64,000 nucleotides of DNA from Candidatus Paracaedibacteraceae bacterium (GTDB lineage: Bacteria > Pseudomonadota > Alphaproteobacteria > UBA6184). The stretch is taken from the NCBI GenBank assembly GCA_024236035.1, contig JACKLG010000001.1, positions 1 to 64,000 of the forward strand. Direction: 5' to 3'. Under the pieces are notes generated by a model that was not told the origin of the DNA, did not search any database, and saw nothing but the letters and a program-made list of their open reading frames with translations. Of this stretch, positions 43,716-53,192 are shown one piece after another (position 1 is the first letter of the stretch; each line of letters begins with the position of its first letter). A program made the translations under genes and the position numbers.

Positions 43716-44136
43716 GTTGAAAATCCCATAACGTACTTCTGTATATTATATGCTTTCCATCTCCGCCCCACGCCACTGAGTCTTGCGCTGTGAGCTATAA
43801 CACTTATTAAGCTTTATATAACAGCTCCACCTCTTATAATTCAATGCACAAACTTAAGTTCTAAAAACTGATTGCAGCAGAAAGAATGGATTTAATACCC
43901 CAAAGAGCTTTTTAAACCACATTGGCCTAATTTAAAACACTATATATGTATAAGCAACAGCAAACCCATCACGTAATGTTTGGGTTATTTATTTTAATGC
44001 ATTATTACTCAACTTATCTATCTCCAGGGCAAGCCTACGGAGTATTAAGGTAAACTACCTTCGAATCCACTCTGCTTCTTTATGAAAATCACAGCAAGCT
44101 ACGGGAAATATAGCTTAAAAAGGATTAAATCAAAAC
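43716..44136. other. Gene-free stretch beside the transposase relic
   Basis: No coding region was recognised. It contains a 6-bp hairpin AACCCA/TGGGTT (43973-43986) followed by ATTTATTTT and a small AAGGTA/TACCTT palindrome near 44047. It is probably non-coding debris from the insertion plus the 3' flank of the DoxX gene. Confidence 0.5.
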
Positions 44137-44883
44137 CTAAGCACGCACGTATTTGTCAGGATCACTGTCCTTTTTTCGCCTTTTGGGTGCACTTTTTGTG
44201 GTCGACTTCATTTTTGCACTCGATTTTAAAGGTTTTAATAACCTTTCTATTTCTAGCAAATCATCTTTTTCTGATCGCAATTTTCGTTTATCAATATGCG
44301 TGGTTACTTCAGGTTCTATTTTATTGTCTAAATTAATCTTCTTATTACCCTTTGTATTCACAGTAATTTCAGGATGCTTACGTTCCATCGCCGGTGTTGT
44401 GTCTAAATGTGTTTTTACTACAGCATATAAACTGTCCCATTTAGACCTTATCCAACCATCAAACGATAATCTTCCAGGGCCTATTACAAATGATACACCT
44501 AATAATAATGCCCAAAATATATGGGTAAAATGATGATGCACCCCAAATGTAATAACCGCAGTTACTCCCATCAAACCTAATGCACCTATTCGGGTCATAA
44601 CCCCTAATGCCAATAAAATTGGAAAAATGATTTCCGCGCCTGTCCCTAAAACAGCCGCTAACTTAGGCGATAAAAATGGCACAGGATGAACATGTTTAAA
44701 TAAAAACACGGTCTTAAACCACCCGCTAGTCCATAATTTTTCCAACTTATTCCACCCAGATTGAAAAAAGATACTGGCAGCATATACACGCACCAATAAT
44801 AGCAATAAATCTTGGGTGTACTTTATGAAAAAACCAACAAATGCATCATAAATCTGCACACTTCGTTGCAAAAGAGTAATCAT
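44137..44883 (-). CDS. DoxX-family membrane protein of the bufferin operon
   Basis: The 248-residue protein has a DoxX domain in residues about 20-155, with four membrane helices: residues 25-45 (LLLLLVRVYAASIFFQSGWNKL, the family opening), 75-95, 98-118 and 120-140 (HHHFTHIFWALLLGVSFVIGPGRLSFD, the family end). A charged, Lys-rich cytosolic tail of about 90 residues follows (PKRRKKDSD), which is unusual for the family. The ATG has AAGGAG 4 nt upstream, inside the end of the preceding gene (38-nt overlap), indicating tight coupling. In bufferin operons a DoxX protein accompanies the precursor, MNIO and DUF2063 genes and is thought to act at the membrane. The biochemical role is not established from sequence. 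Confidence 0.85.
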   Translation of the reverse strand: MITLLQRSVQIYDAFVGFFIKYTQDLLLLLVRVYAASIFFQSGWNKLEKLWTSGWFKTVFLFKHVHPVPFLSPKLAAVLGTGAEIIFPILLALGVMTRIGALGLMGVTAVITFGVHHHFTHIFWALLLGVSFVIGPGRLSFDGWIRSKWDSLYAVVKTHLDTTPAMERKHPEITVNTKGNKKINLDNKIEPEVTTHIDKRKLRSEKDDLLEIERLLKPLKSSAKMKSTTKSAPKRRKKDSDPDKYVRA

Positions 44884-45595
44884 CGATCTCCTTAACCTTC
44901 AAGAAAGTTGTGGTAAATATCTTTTGTAATATATTACCAAACATTTCTTGCGAAAAGGTTAAGATGTCAAATAATTGGCCTATTGTCATTGATGACTGCA
45001 GCATATTTAATACAGTGTATTCTGCCCGCGAAATGGGGAAGATGACCGGCACCCCTTCTTGCCTATAAATACAATAATATGATGGATTTGGATTAAGCTT
45101 AGGATTAATTCCTTCCAGCCTTAACGCTTTATATAATTCCCCCACCGGATAATCACTATAAAATACAGCAACATCACTTCGTCTTTGCCATAATAAATTT
45201 TCAGGAAACACTGACTTAATCTGACAAAAATCTGAAGCATCCTCTCTTGCCATTATTATCGCCTGCAACACCCATTCTAACCGCGCCAAATCCTTTACTT
45301 CAGACTGCTCTATATAATCTGGAAAACGTTCTCCATACGTGGAAAATAACTGCCCTGCCAGGGGGCGATTCTGGCAGACATATTTCACGGCCACATTATA
45401 AAAATCACCCCCCAAACAAACCGCCGTCATTGCATATGTTTTTTTTAACGCCTCGCAATATCCCTGCATAAAGTTACGGCGGTATACTTCTAACCTACGA
45501 TCAATATTATTATAAGAATTAAATACACCATCCAGCATATCTTGCGTTAATAAGGCATGGATAAACTTTTTCTGAAACTCCAACGTACTACGCAT
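44846..45595 (-). CDS. BufC/HvfC-type partner protein (DUF2063)
   Basis: The 249-residue cytosolic protein belongs by pattern to the DUF2063 family. Its N-terminal helical domain has the signature RRLEVYRRNFMQGYCEALKKTYAMTAVCLGGDFYNVAVKYV (residues about 33-73), followed by P-L--YG--FPDYI (FSTYGERFPDYIEQ) and a C-terminal domain with LLWQRRSDVAVFY. Members form a complex with MNIO enzymes and present the precursor peptide. Its 5' end overlaps the MNIO gene by 8 nt and its 3' end overlaps the DoxX gene by 38 nt. Confidence 0.85.
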   Translation of the reverse strand: MRSTLEFQKKFIHALLTQDMLDGVFNSYNNIDRRLEVYRRNFMQGYCEALKKTYAMTAVCLGGDFYNVAVKYVCQNRPLAGQLFSTYGERFPDYIEQSEVKDLARLEWVLQAIIMAREDASDFCQIKSVFPENLLWQRRSDVAVFYSDYPVGELYKALRLEGINPKLNPNPSYYCIYRQEGVPVIFPISRAEYTVLNMLQSSMTIGQLFDILTFSQEMFGNILQKIFTTTFLKVKEIDDYSFATKCADL

Positions 45596-46427
45596 ATGCC
45601 AACTCTCTATATTTTTCAGCTTTTACAGCCTGGTCTAATAATATATGAATATCGGGCAAGTCCTCATCCCACTCAATCAAGGTTAAAGCATTCGGCTGAT
45701 ACCTAGCTGCATTCTTATACAAATCCCAAACGTCATGGCAAACTGGCCGATTGTGCGTATCAATTAAAAAATCTCCTTCTAATGCCCGAATATGTCCTGC
45801 CAAATGAAACTCTTTAACCGATTCCCAATTTAAATTTTCCATGTATTCCGCCGTATTCCAACCATGGTTTACAGACTGCACATATAAATTGTTTAAATCC
45901 AACAAAACGCCACATCCCGTTGCTTTGCTTAATTGATTTAAAAATTCATATTCGGGGTACATATCATTTTGAAACGTCAAGTATGTCGACGGATTTTCAA
46001 CATATATTTGCCGATCAAAAAAATCTTGAATGAAATTTATATTTTGAGCCATCTGTTTCAGCGATTCATCTGTTAATGGCATAGGATACAAATCATTATA
46101 CCCAAACCCATCCAAAGTATTCCAAGACAAATGTTCAGATATAATAAACGGGCTAATCTCTTGCATTAAATCTTTCAACCGCTGCAAATGATCAATGGCA
46201 GGCAATTCAGATGCACCTAACGATAAGCTAACACAATGAAAACTTATCGGGAATTTTTCAGAGATCTTTTTTAATTTTTCACGGTTAGGATAATGATCCA
46301 GATAATTCTCTGGGTGGACTTCTAACCATCCGATGGGTATTTTGGGAATATCAGCCAGAAAGTATTCAAAATACTGTGAACGCAATCCAACTCCAACGGA
46401 TGGTTGAAGAACTTGGAAATTTGTCAT
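45588..46427 (-). CDS. MNIO-family (DUF692) multinuclear iron oxidase, BufB-like
   Basis: The 279-residue TIM-barrel enzyme is of the DUF692/MNIO family, which uses two or three iron atoms to modify Cys residues of RiPP precursors; bufferin Cys become thiooxazoles. Conserved metal-ligand blocks are all present: GVGLRSQY, WLEVHPENY, FHCVSLSLG, SEHLSW, YVENPSTY, GVLLDLNNLYV, FHLAGH, DTHNRPVCHDVW and LIEWDEDLP. Its ATG overlaps the precursor stop (ATGA), and it overlaps the DUF2063 gene by 8 nt. Substrate assignment to the adjacent Cys-rich peptide is by operon context. Confidence 0.92.
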   Translation of the reverse strand: MTNFQVLQPSVGVGLRSQYFEYFLADIPKIPIGWLEVHPENYLDHYPNREKLKKISEKFPISFHCVSLSLGASELPAIDHLQRLKDLMQEISPFIISEHLSWNTLDGFGYNDLYPMPLTDESLKQMAQNINFIQDFFDRQIYVENPSTYLTFQNDMYPEYEFLNQLSKATGCGVLLDLNNLYVQSVNHGWNTAEYMENLNWESVKEFHLAGHIRALEGDFLIDTHNRPVCHDVWDLYKNAARYQPNALTLIEWDEDLPDIHILLDQAVKAEKYRELAYA

Positions 46428-46717
46428 TCAGCAGGTTTTAAACCTAATTTTTCTCGCGCCTCAGCTTCAGAAAAGCCACCAGACTTCTTACATTCCGATT
46501 CAGAAGCTACAACTTTCCAGTCACCAACATGGTGATCACGATCAGAACCTCCGGCACAGGTATGACCATCATGATCTAAAGGATCGCAATCATTTTCACG
46601 TGGACCAGAAACACCATAACACTTAAAACCGTCCTCGTCGGCATGTACTACAGAATTATTAAAAGACGCTACAAAACAGGTTAAAGCTAAAGAGGAATAG
46701 AGAGTTTTTGTTTTCAT
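46424..46717 (-). CDS. Bufferin-like RiPP precursor (BufA/DUF2282 type)
   Basis: The 97-residue peptide has a Sec signal (residues 1-26, cut near VVHA/DED) and a core with four Cys: Cys33 in KCYGVSG, Cys44 in NDCDP, Cys54 in HTCAGG and Cys76 in SECKKSGG. This follows the BufA1/DUF2282 pattern KCYGVAxxGxNDC...HxCAGxxxxDxxxxxWKxV...C. Bufferins are exported Cys-modified peptides that bind copper in the periplasm. The gene heads the operon and overlaps the MNIO gene by 4 nt. The acidic, His-rich middle (DPLDHDGH, DRDHHVGDW) could add metal ligands. The promoter is not certain. Confidence 0.88.
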   Translation of the reverse strand: MKTKTLYSSLALTCFVASFNNSVVHADEDGFKCYGVSGPRENDCDPLDHDGHTCAGGSDRDHHVGDWKVVASESECKKSGGFSEAEAREKLGLKPAE

Positions 46718-46850
46718 TTTTTTATTCTTTTTTTATTTATTGTACACACAACCCTATGTTCCAATGCAACTATTTTTTTAAGAAAAATTTTTCAAAGGCC
46801 CCACATTCCTTATATTTCCTTTAAATGTTATAAAATCACCTTGTAAATGC

Positions 46851-46893
46851 AAAAAAAGCAGATTGACGTCAAAGACATCTTTCTGCTTTTTTT
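46851..46893. terminator. Bidirectional terminator between the bufferin operon and infC
   Basis: AAAAAAAGCAGA (46851-46862) pairs with TCTGCTTTTTTT (46882-46893). It lies 20 nt past the infC stop and ends infC on the minus strand. Confidence 0.75.
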
Positions 46894-46913
46894 GATGTTA
46901 AAACTAAAGCGTA

Positions 46914-47435
46914 TTATTTTTTAAGTGGAGAAAATACTAAGTTAATTTGCATATTTTCTAACTTGGGTTCTGCATTAGGTTCACCATAAGGGGCTAATTC
47001 TTCAATCATTCGTCTTACAAGGTTTAAACCAAACTCGCTATGAGCTGCTTCTCTACCACGAAAACGCATATTAAGCTTCACCTTGTCGCCCTCTTCTAAA
47101 AACTTAACAGCAGCTTTTAGTTTGACCTGGTAATCATTTTCACCAATACGTGGTTTTAATTTTACCTCTTTAACAGAAACAATTTTTTGCTTTTTCTTTT
47201 CTTCACCTTTTTTCTTTTGAAGTTCAAACTTATATTTACCAAAGTCCAAAGCCTTACACACAGGTGGATCTGCATTAGGTGAAATTTCCACCAAATCCAA
47301 TCCAGATTCATAAGCAAGCTTTAATGCTTCTTTAGGAGAAATCACACCAATCATCTCGCCGTTGGCATCAATAAAACGAACATTCGGAACCTGAATTTTT
47401 TCGTTAATCCGAATATTATCAAATGGAGAGCTCAT
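46914..47435 (-). CDS. infC: Translation initiation factor IF-3
   Basis: IF-3 binds the 30S subunit and checks start codon and initiator tRNA pairing. The 173 residues show the N-domain opening (RINEKIQVPNVRFIDANGEMIGVISPKEALKLAYESGLDLVEISPNADPPVCKALDFGKYKFE), the basic linker KKKGEEKKKQK and the C-domain (EVKLKPRIGENDYQVKLK, MRFRGREAAH). It starts with ATG, unlike the rare AUU start of the enterobacterial gene, so the classic start-codon autoregulation may be absent. It follows thrS, the usual thrS-infC order. Confidence 0.97.
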   Translation of the reverse strand: MSSPFDNIRINEKIQVPNVRFIDANGEMIGVISPKEALKLAYESGLDLVEISPNADPPVCKALDFGKYKFELQKKKGEEKKKQKIVSVKEVKLKPRIGENDYQVKLKAAVKFLEEGDKVKLNMRFRGREAAHSEFGLNLVRRMIEELAPYGEPNAEPKLENMQINLVFSPLKK

Positions 47436-47476
47436 CTATCCCTTTCTATATTTACACGCTCTAATTACAGCTCACC

Positions 47477-49384
47477 TTATGCAGGTGCAGCAGAATTTTG
47501 CTTCATCATATCAACAAAATTCTTCAAAGTCATTACTGTTTGATCTTGGGAACCAAGCTGACGCACAGAAACAGTTTTTTCATCTGCCTCTTTTGCTCCC
47601 ACAACAGCAATGTACTGAATTTTTTGCACACTTAAATCACGAACTTTATAACTGATTTTTTCATTGCGCAAATCTACTTCAGCTCTTAAACCTTCAGCCT
47701 TTAAAACATCACATACCTCTTTGGCATATGCGTTTGCACTTTCCACCACCGTTGCAACCACAACTTGAATCGGCGCCAACCACAACGGTAATTTTCCAGC
47801 ATAGTTTTCAATTAAAATACCAAAGAAGCGTTCAATTGAACCCAATATCGCACGGTGTAACATTACCGGCCTATGTTTTTCACCATCAGACCCAATATAA
47901 TTTGCATCTAATCGTTCCGGCAATACGAAATCTACCTGCAATGTACCACATTGCCAATCGCGCCCAATCGCATCACGCAATACAAATTCTAATTTAGGAC
48001 CATAAAACGCACCCTCACCTGGGTTTAATGTATATTCAAGCCCGGACGCTTTTACTGCTTCCATCAATGCGCCTTCAGCTTTGTCCCAAATTTCATCTGT
48101 ACCTGCACGTTTTTCGGGTCGGTCAGAAAATTTAATCCTAACATCCGTAAAACCAAAATCTTTATATACGCTCATTAACAAGTCACAAAAAGCCTTTGTT
48201 TCTGATGTAATGCTGTCCTCTTCACAAAATATGTGCGCATCATCTTGCACAAATGAACGCACCCGCATCAACCCATGTAATGCTCCTGATGGTTCATTGC
48301 GGTGACAACATCCAAATTCCGCCATGCGCAAGGGCAAATCACGGTAACTTTTAATGCCTTGTCTGAAAATTTGCACATGGCATGGACAGTTCATGGGCTT
48401 CATTGCAAACAGCTTATCCTCAGTTTCAGAAATAAACATGTTTTCATGAAACTTTTCCCAATGCCCGGATGCTTCCCACAAAATTCGGTCCACCATAATC
48501 GGTGTATTTACTTCAACATAATTTTCTTTTGAAATGCGTCTGCGAATATAATTTTGCAATTCACGGTAAATTGTCCAACCTTTCGGATGCCAAAATACAC
48601 TGCCTGGGGCCTCCTCTTGCATATGGAAAAGGTCTAATTCTCGGCCTAATTTACGATGATCTCGTTTTTCAGCTTCTTCCAACATGTGCAAATGTTGCTT
48701 TAACTGGTCTTCCGTGGCCCAAGCTGTACCATAAATGCGCTGCAACATGGGGTTTTTAGAATCCCCTCGCCAGTATGCCCCCGCCAGCTTCATAAGTTTA
48801 AACGCTTTACCCAATCGTGCTGTAGACGGCAAATGCGGTCCACGACATAAATCAATAAAACTGCCTTGACGATATAACGATATTACCTGCCCTTCAGGAA
48901 TATCTCTTATAATCTCAGCCTTAAATTTTTCACCTATGGATTCAAAAAATTTAATGGCCTCATTGCGATCCCATTCTTCACGTTGAATGGGTTCGTTGCG
49001 ATCAACAATTTCGCGCATGCGTTGCTCTAACGCATCAAAGTCATCTGTTGTAAGGGGTTTTTCACGATGAATATCATAATAAAACCCATGTTCAATCACG
49101 GGTCCTATTGTAATTTGAGTCTCAGGATACAGCTCTTTAATTGCTTCTGCTAATACATGGGCTGCGTCATGGCGCAAAATTTCTAATCCTTCAGGATCAT
49201 CTTTGGTAATAATGCGAATTTTACCACCCGTGGTTAAGGCAACATTCAAATCTTTTAATTCATCATTTAAAGCTATTGCCACTGCCCTTTTTTCAAGGGA
49301 AGGACTAATGCTTTTTGCAATGTCCGAACCTGTCATTCCAGATTCAATAGACTGAATACGCCCATCGGGAAATTCTATCTGCAT
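47477..49384 (-). CDS. thrS: Threonyl-tRNA synthetase
   Basis: A class II synthetase that charges tRNA-Thr. The 635 residues contain an N-terminal TGS domain (1-60), an editing domain with HDAAHVLAEAIKELYP, the catalytic domain with zinc ligands (MNCPCHVQIF, later His), motif 2 MAEFGCCHRNEPSGALHGLMRVRSF, motif 3 PVMLHRAILGSIERF, and the anticodon-binding domain. Length is normal. No leader structure of the T-box or operator type was recognised upstream; an isolated TTGACA at 49444-49449 lacks a good -10. Confidence 0.97.
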   Translation of the reverse strand: MQIEFPDGRIQSIESGMTGSDIAKSISPSLEKRAVAIALNDELKDLNVALTTGGKIRIITKDDPEGLEILRHDAAHVLAEAIKELYPETQITIGPVIEHGFYYDIHREKPLTTDDFDALEQRMREIVDRNEPIQREEWDRNEAIKFFESIGEKFKAEIIRDIPEGQVISLYRQGSFIDLCRGPHLPSTARLGKAFKLMKLAGAYWRGDSKNPMLQRIYGTAWATEDQLKQHLHMLEEAEKRDHRKLGRELDLFHMQEEAPGSVFWHPKGWTIYRELQNYIRRRISKENYVEVNTPIMVDRILWEASGHWEKFHENMFISETEDKLFAMKPMNCPCHVQIFRQGIKSYRDLPLRMAEFGCCHRNEPSGALHGLMRVRSFVQDDAHIFCEEDSITSETKAFCDLLMSVYKDFGFTDVRIKFSDRPEKRAGTDEIWDKAEGALMEAVKASGLEYTLNPGEGAFYGPKLEFVLRDAIGRDWQCGTLQVDFVLPERLDANYIGSDGEKHRPVMLHRAILGSIERFFGILIENYAGKLPLWLAPIQVVVATVVESANAYAKEVCDVLKAEGLRAEVDLRNEKISYKVRDLSVQKIQYIAVVGAKEADEKTVSVRQLGSQDQTVMTLKNFVDMMKQNSAAPA

Positions 49385-49582
49385 TATTATATCCTTTAAT
49401 TTATGCTATTTTAACACTTTACATTGAAAAAACCGCCCTAATTTGTCAAGGAAATCTTACGTTTTTTGAAAATATTCTAACCTGTGTGGTTGATACACGC
49501 AGAAAATCACACTAAAATAAAGTGGTATACCGTAAAACAAGACTGTTATGCCAAATGTTTTAAAAACATATTAATTCTAAAA

Positions 49583-50119
49583 TTAACGAATTTTTTGATT
49601 AATGTAATCAATCATAACATCACGCGCCGTATTCAGCTTGGCTGCATATTCTGCTGACCCACCTTTGTCTGGGTGATGTTTTAACATTAATTTGCGATAT
49701 ACGGTTTTCACTTCAACCATAGTTGCATCAATAGAAACCCCTAATAACTTAGCAGCATCATAAACAGACATTCCTTTTGAAGCAGTACGAGCAGAAGACC
49801 GATGGTGTCCTTGATGAGATTGTTGAGATTGTTGATACTGTTGCTGACGGCGCATCTGTTCAAAAAACTCTTTTATCTTTTCATCTTGTTCAAAACGATA
49901 ATGTGGCTTGTTTTTTGTTCCCGGAAAAAAGAAAAATGGTAAAAAAAATAAAAAAAGAAACAGGACACCAATTGTAACGACAGAAAACATTGACAGGACC
50001 AATAAAAACAGCCCTGCCAAAACTAAACTTCTAACCAAAGAAGATCGCGCTGGTTTTTCAGTGTTTCTAGCCAATACAGCAAATAGATACAAAAATATTA
50101 ATACTAAAAAACCCAGCAT
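49583..50119 (-). CDS. Membrane-anchored J-domain protein
   Basis: The 178-residue protein has two hydrophobic N-terminal segments (residues 1-17 and about 31-66, Phe/Leu-rich), a Gln/His-rich linker (QQQYQQSQQSHQGHH), and a C-terminal J domain at about 115-178 with the HPD tripeptide in LMLKHHPDKGGS. It resembles the alphaproteobacterial DnaJ-like proteins related to mitochondrial Tim14/Pam18, with the J domain at the C-terminus. It would recruit DnaK to the inner membrane. The gene lies 10 nt behind mipZ on the same strand. Confidence 0.88.
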   Translation of the reverse strand: MLGFLVLIFLYLFAVLARNTEKPARSSLVRSLVLAGLFLLVLSMFSVVTIGVLFLFLFFLPFFFFPGTKNKPHYRFEQDEKIKEFFEQMRRQQQYQQSQQSHQGHHRSSARTASKGMSVYDAAKLLGVSIDATMVEVKTVYRKLMLKHHPDKGGSAEYAAKLNTARDVMIDYINQKIR

Positions 50120-50129
50120 TTCTTATAAT

Positions 50130-50960
50130 TTATCCTGCCGTTTCTAACTTCTTTTGCAAATGAGGTAATTGCAACATATCCAAAACTGACCTAATCTCTT
50201 GTCGTGCTGCAATATGTGACATACTTAATGGAATTCCAACTTCTTGCAAGTCTAATAAAGTTAAACCTTGTACAAACAATTCCCTAAAAATAACACGCTC
50301 TGAAAAGCCCGCAACCAATCGATACCCCACACGTTTAGACAGTGCAGTTAATATTTTGTGCATTTCTTCTTTGTTTTTTGCATACAAATTTGTTAAACGG
50401 TTTCGCATTACAATCCAATCAATGGGTTGCTTATCCCGCATTAAACGATTCTTTTTTTGCTCCCAAATCATTTCAGAATATACGCTGGGCCTTAAATTGT
50501 TTGGGTCGTTAGAATGCAAACGCACCAACATATCCAAATCAATAAAACTATCATTCAAAGGAGTAATAATGGTATCTGCATACGAATGTGCCACCCTTGA
50601 AAAAAAGGTGTCATTACCAGGTGTATCAATAACAATAAAATCGCAATCAGACAATTCCGCCATCGCTTCATCAAAACGGGCTTTTTCATCCTGCTCGTTT
50701 TGCTTTACATCGTCAAAGTTTGCCTTTTGTAATGCTTTGCTTACGGGGGTTGGCAACCTTTCTTCATGGGTTTGATTATAACGAATACGATTTTCAATAT
50801 ATCGAGTAAGAGTCCCTTGACGAGCGTCCACGTCAATACAGCCCACCTTAAAATCTAAACGTAATAGATAGACCATAACATGCATTGCTGCTGTAGACTT
50901 CCCTGTACCACCTTTTTCATTACCCAAAACGATAACATATGGTTTCTTAATGTTTGACAT
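50130..50960 (-). CDS. mipZ: Division-plane ATPase MipZ
   Basis: MipZ is a ParA/MinD-related ATPase that forms gradients from the poles and blocks FtsZ assembly away from midcell, working with ParB. The 276 residues start VIVLGNEKGGTGKSTAAMHV (deviant Walker A) and contain IDVDARQGTLTRYIENR, DFIVIDTPGND, TIITPLNDSFIDLDML and the MipZ-specific stretch DWIVMRNRL...ALSKRVGYRLVAGFSERVIFRELF followed by GLTLLDL. This closely follows Caulobacter MipZ. It starts opposite the pseudouridine synthase gene and is followed by the J-domain gene. Confidence 0.93.
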   Translation of the reverse strand: MSNIKKPYVIVLGNEKGGTGKSTAAMHVMVYLLRLDFKVGCIDVDARQGTLTRYIENRIRYNQTHEERLPTPVSKALQKANFDDVKQNEQDEKARFDEAMAELSDCDFIVIDTPGNDTFFSRVAHSYADTIITPLNDSFIDLDMLVRLHSNDPNNLRPSVYSEMIWEQKKNRLMRDKQPIDWIVMRNRLTNLYAKNKEEMHKILTALSKRVGYRLVAGFSERVIFRELFVQGLTLLDLQEVGIPLSMSHIAARQEIRSVLDMLQLPHLQKKLETAG

Positions 50961-51047
50961 TTTTCCTCTATTGTCATTTTTTCATTTACAAATAGTCTTA
51001 TCACAGGCATGATCACTTGTAAATTTTTTCAACATATAAAACCTAAT

Positions 51048-51998
51048 ATGAACCAAGAATTAATCATTGAATATAACGATCAAGACCAGAATCTGCAACG
51101 TTGGTTACAAAAAAAATTTCCAAACATCGCGTTCAGTCAGTGGCAAAAATGGTTCAGAACAGGGCAAGTCCGCTGCGATGGCAAACGTGTCAAAGGCAAT
51201 GAAGTTCTTATATTAGGTCAAAAGGTCCGAATCCCCCCTTTTGTCACCCAACTCAATGAACAACACACCGTCGAAACAGCAAAGGGACACCTTGCTTATA
51301 CACCCTCCTCAGCTGAATTATCTGCTTTTCAATCCAGCATTATCTTTGAAAACGCTGATTTTTTAATTCTAAACAAACCAGCAGGCTTGGCTGTCCAAGG
51401 GGGCTCTGGCATTACAAAACATGTGGATGGATTAATCAGGTCTTTATATCCCGAAAACACACCTAAACTGGTTCACCGTCTGGATCGCGAAACCAGTGGG
51501 TTACTAATCTTAGCAAAAACCCATCAAATGGCCCAAAAACTAACAAAAGCATTTGCCCAACACACCATTCAAAAAGAATATTGGGCAGTGGCGGAAGGCA
51601 TACCTTTAAAACCAAAAGGCACCATTCTTACACACCTTGAAAAAGGGTGGGCTAAAGACATGGAAAAAATAAAAGTTACCAATGAAAATGAACATACTAA
51701 AGCCAGCGAAACAACCTATAAAGTTATTTCCAAAAATGTTGTTGCCAAAAAAGCATTGCTGTCTTTAAAACCCCATACTGGCCGCACCCACCAATTACGC
51801 GTACATTGTGAACATATAGGCTGCCCAATTTTGGGGGACAGAAAATATAATCCAAAAACTTCATCCCGCCAACTGCATCTTCATGCCCACCAATTAACCT
51901 TACCTGCAGACTTAGGCGGTTTTACATTTACGGCTGAACCACCCAAATATTTTAAAGAAACTCTGCAAACGTATAAACTTACTGAAAAAACGAAATAA
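51048..51998 (+). CDS. RluC/RluD-family 23S rRNA pseudouridine synthase
   Basis: This enzyme isomerises uridines to pseudouridine in rRNA. It has an N-terminal S4 RNA-binding domain (NLQRWLQKKFPN..., residues about 13-60) and a catalytic domain with the active Asp in LVHRLDRETSGLLILAKT, LNKPAGLAVQGG before it, and the C-terminal motif PHTGRTHQLRVHCEHIGCPILGDRKY. The family start fits ATG 51048 (316 aa); the frame is open to ATG 51009, and neither has a strong ribosome site. RluC is the most likely member, but RluD or another paralogue cannot be excluded. Confidence 0.9.
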   Translation: MNQELIIEYNDQDQNLQRWLQKKFPNIAFSQWQKWFRTGQVRCDGKRVKGNEVLILGQKVRIPPFVTQLNEQHTVETAKGHLAYTPSSAELSAFQSSIIFENADFLILNKPAGLAVQGGSGITKHVDGLIRSLYPENTPKLVHRLDRETSGLLILAKTHQMAQKLTKAFAQHTIQKEYWAVAEGIPLKPKGTILTHLEKGWAKDMEKIKVTNENEHTKASETTYKVISKNVVAKKALLSLKPHTGRTHQLRVHCEHIGCPILGDRKYNPKTSSRQLHLHAHQLTLPADLGGFTFTAEPPKYFKETLQTYKLTEKTK

Positions 51999-52103
51999 CC
52001 GTATATTTTTAATAACCTAACGATATCTTCCTGCTAAAAATGATTTGTTCCCTTGAACTTTGATTCAAAAAACCTCATATTACAGCCAACACAGGATACT
52101 ACC

Positions 52104-53192
52104 ATGACACACACCACATTAATTGGCTTAAGCTTTGATGAACTAAAAACAGAATTACAGTCTGCCTTAAATATCCCCTCCTATCGGGCTCAACAAATAT
52201 GGGAATGGATATATCGTTTTGGCCAAACTTCCTTTGACAATATGACAAACCTTCCCAAAAATTTACGGCAAGACCTAACAGATCGTTATACTGTTTCACG
52301 CCCTCTGATTTCTATGGAACAATGCTCCCTGGATGGCACCCAAAAATGGCTATTACAATTTGAAGATAAAAATGAAGTAGAAACTGTGTTTATCCCCGAA
52401 TCAGACAGAGGAACCCTATGTATTTCATCCCAGGTGGGATGCACCTTAACATGTACATTCTGCCACACAGGCACGCAAACCTTAGTACGCAACCTTACAG
52501 CATCAGACATATTGCATCAAATCTTAGTGGCAAAAGACCGCCTAAATGATTGGGGGCCCGTAACTGAATCCCGCAAATTAACAAACGTGGTTCTAATGGG
52601 CATGGGTGAACCCTTATACAATTACGACAACGTAAAAAAAGCCATGTTAATTTTAATGGATCAAAATGGCATAGGCTTTGGAAAACGTCGTATTACCCTA
52701 TCAACATCAGGTATTATTCCATTTATTGATCAATGCGCAGATGAATTAGGCCTAAACTTAGCCATATCTCTGCATGCAGTACGCAATGACTTACGAAATG
52801 AATTAGTCCCCATTAATAAAAAATATCCCGTAACTGATTTATTAAATGCCTGCCGCAGATACGCAGAAAAAACCCAAAATCGTCGCATTACCTTTGAATA
52901 TGTCATGTTAAACGGCATAAACGATTCCACGGCCGATGCAAAAGAACTGGTTCAATTAATCAAAGGTATTCCTGCGAAAATAAATTTAATTCCCTTTAAT
53001 CCATGGCCAGGCAGCGGATATACATGTTCCACCCCTGAAAATATTAAAAAATTTGCATCTATTATTGAAAATGCAGGGTATATGTCACCCATCCGAACCC
53101 CTCGTGGACAAGATATATTGGCGGCATGCGGACAATTAAAATCTGAAAGTCAACGCCCAGTAAAACACAAAGTAACAAAGGCCATTTATTAA
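52104..53192 (+). CDS. rlmN: Dual-specificity rRNA/tRNA methyltransferase RlmN
   Basis: A radical-SAM enzyme that makes 2-methyladenosine in 23S rRNA (A2503) and tRNA (A37). The 362 residues carry the SAM cluster motif CTLTCTFC near residue 115, GMGEPLYNYDNV, TLSTSGI, LAISLHAVRNDLRNELVPIN, NLIPFNPWPGSGY, and the catalytic Cys in PRGQDILAACGQL near residue 345. ATG at 52104 has AGGA 8 nt upstream. A TTG-started extension from 52053 is not supported. The stop overlaps the next ATG by one base. Confidence 0.96.
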   Translation: MTHTTLIGLSFDELKTELQSALNIPSYRAQQIWEWIYRFGQTSFDNMTNLPKNLRQDLTDRYTVSRPLISMEQCSLDGTQKWLLQFEDKNEVETVFIPESDRGTLCISSQVGCTLTCTFCHTGTQTLVRNLTASDILHQILVAKDRLNDWGPVTESRKLTNVVLMGMGEPLYNYDNVKKAMLILMDQNGIGFGKRRITLSTSGIIPFIDQCADELGLNLAISLHAVRNDLRNELVPINKKYPVTDLLNACRRYAEKTQNRRITFEYVMLNGINDSTADAKELVQLIKGIPAKINLIPFNPWPGSGYTCSTPENIKKFASIIENAGYMSPIRTPRGQDILAACGQLKSESQRPVKHKVTKAIY

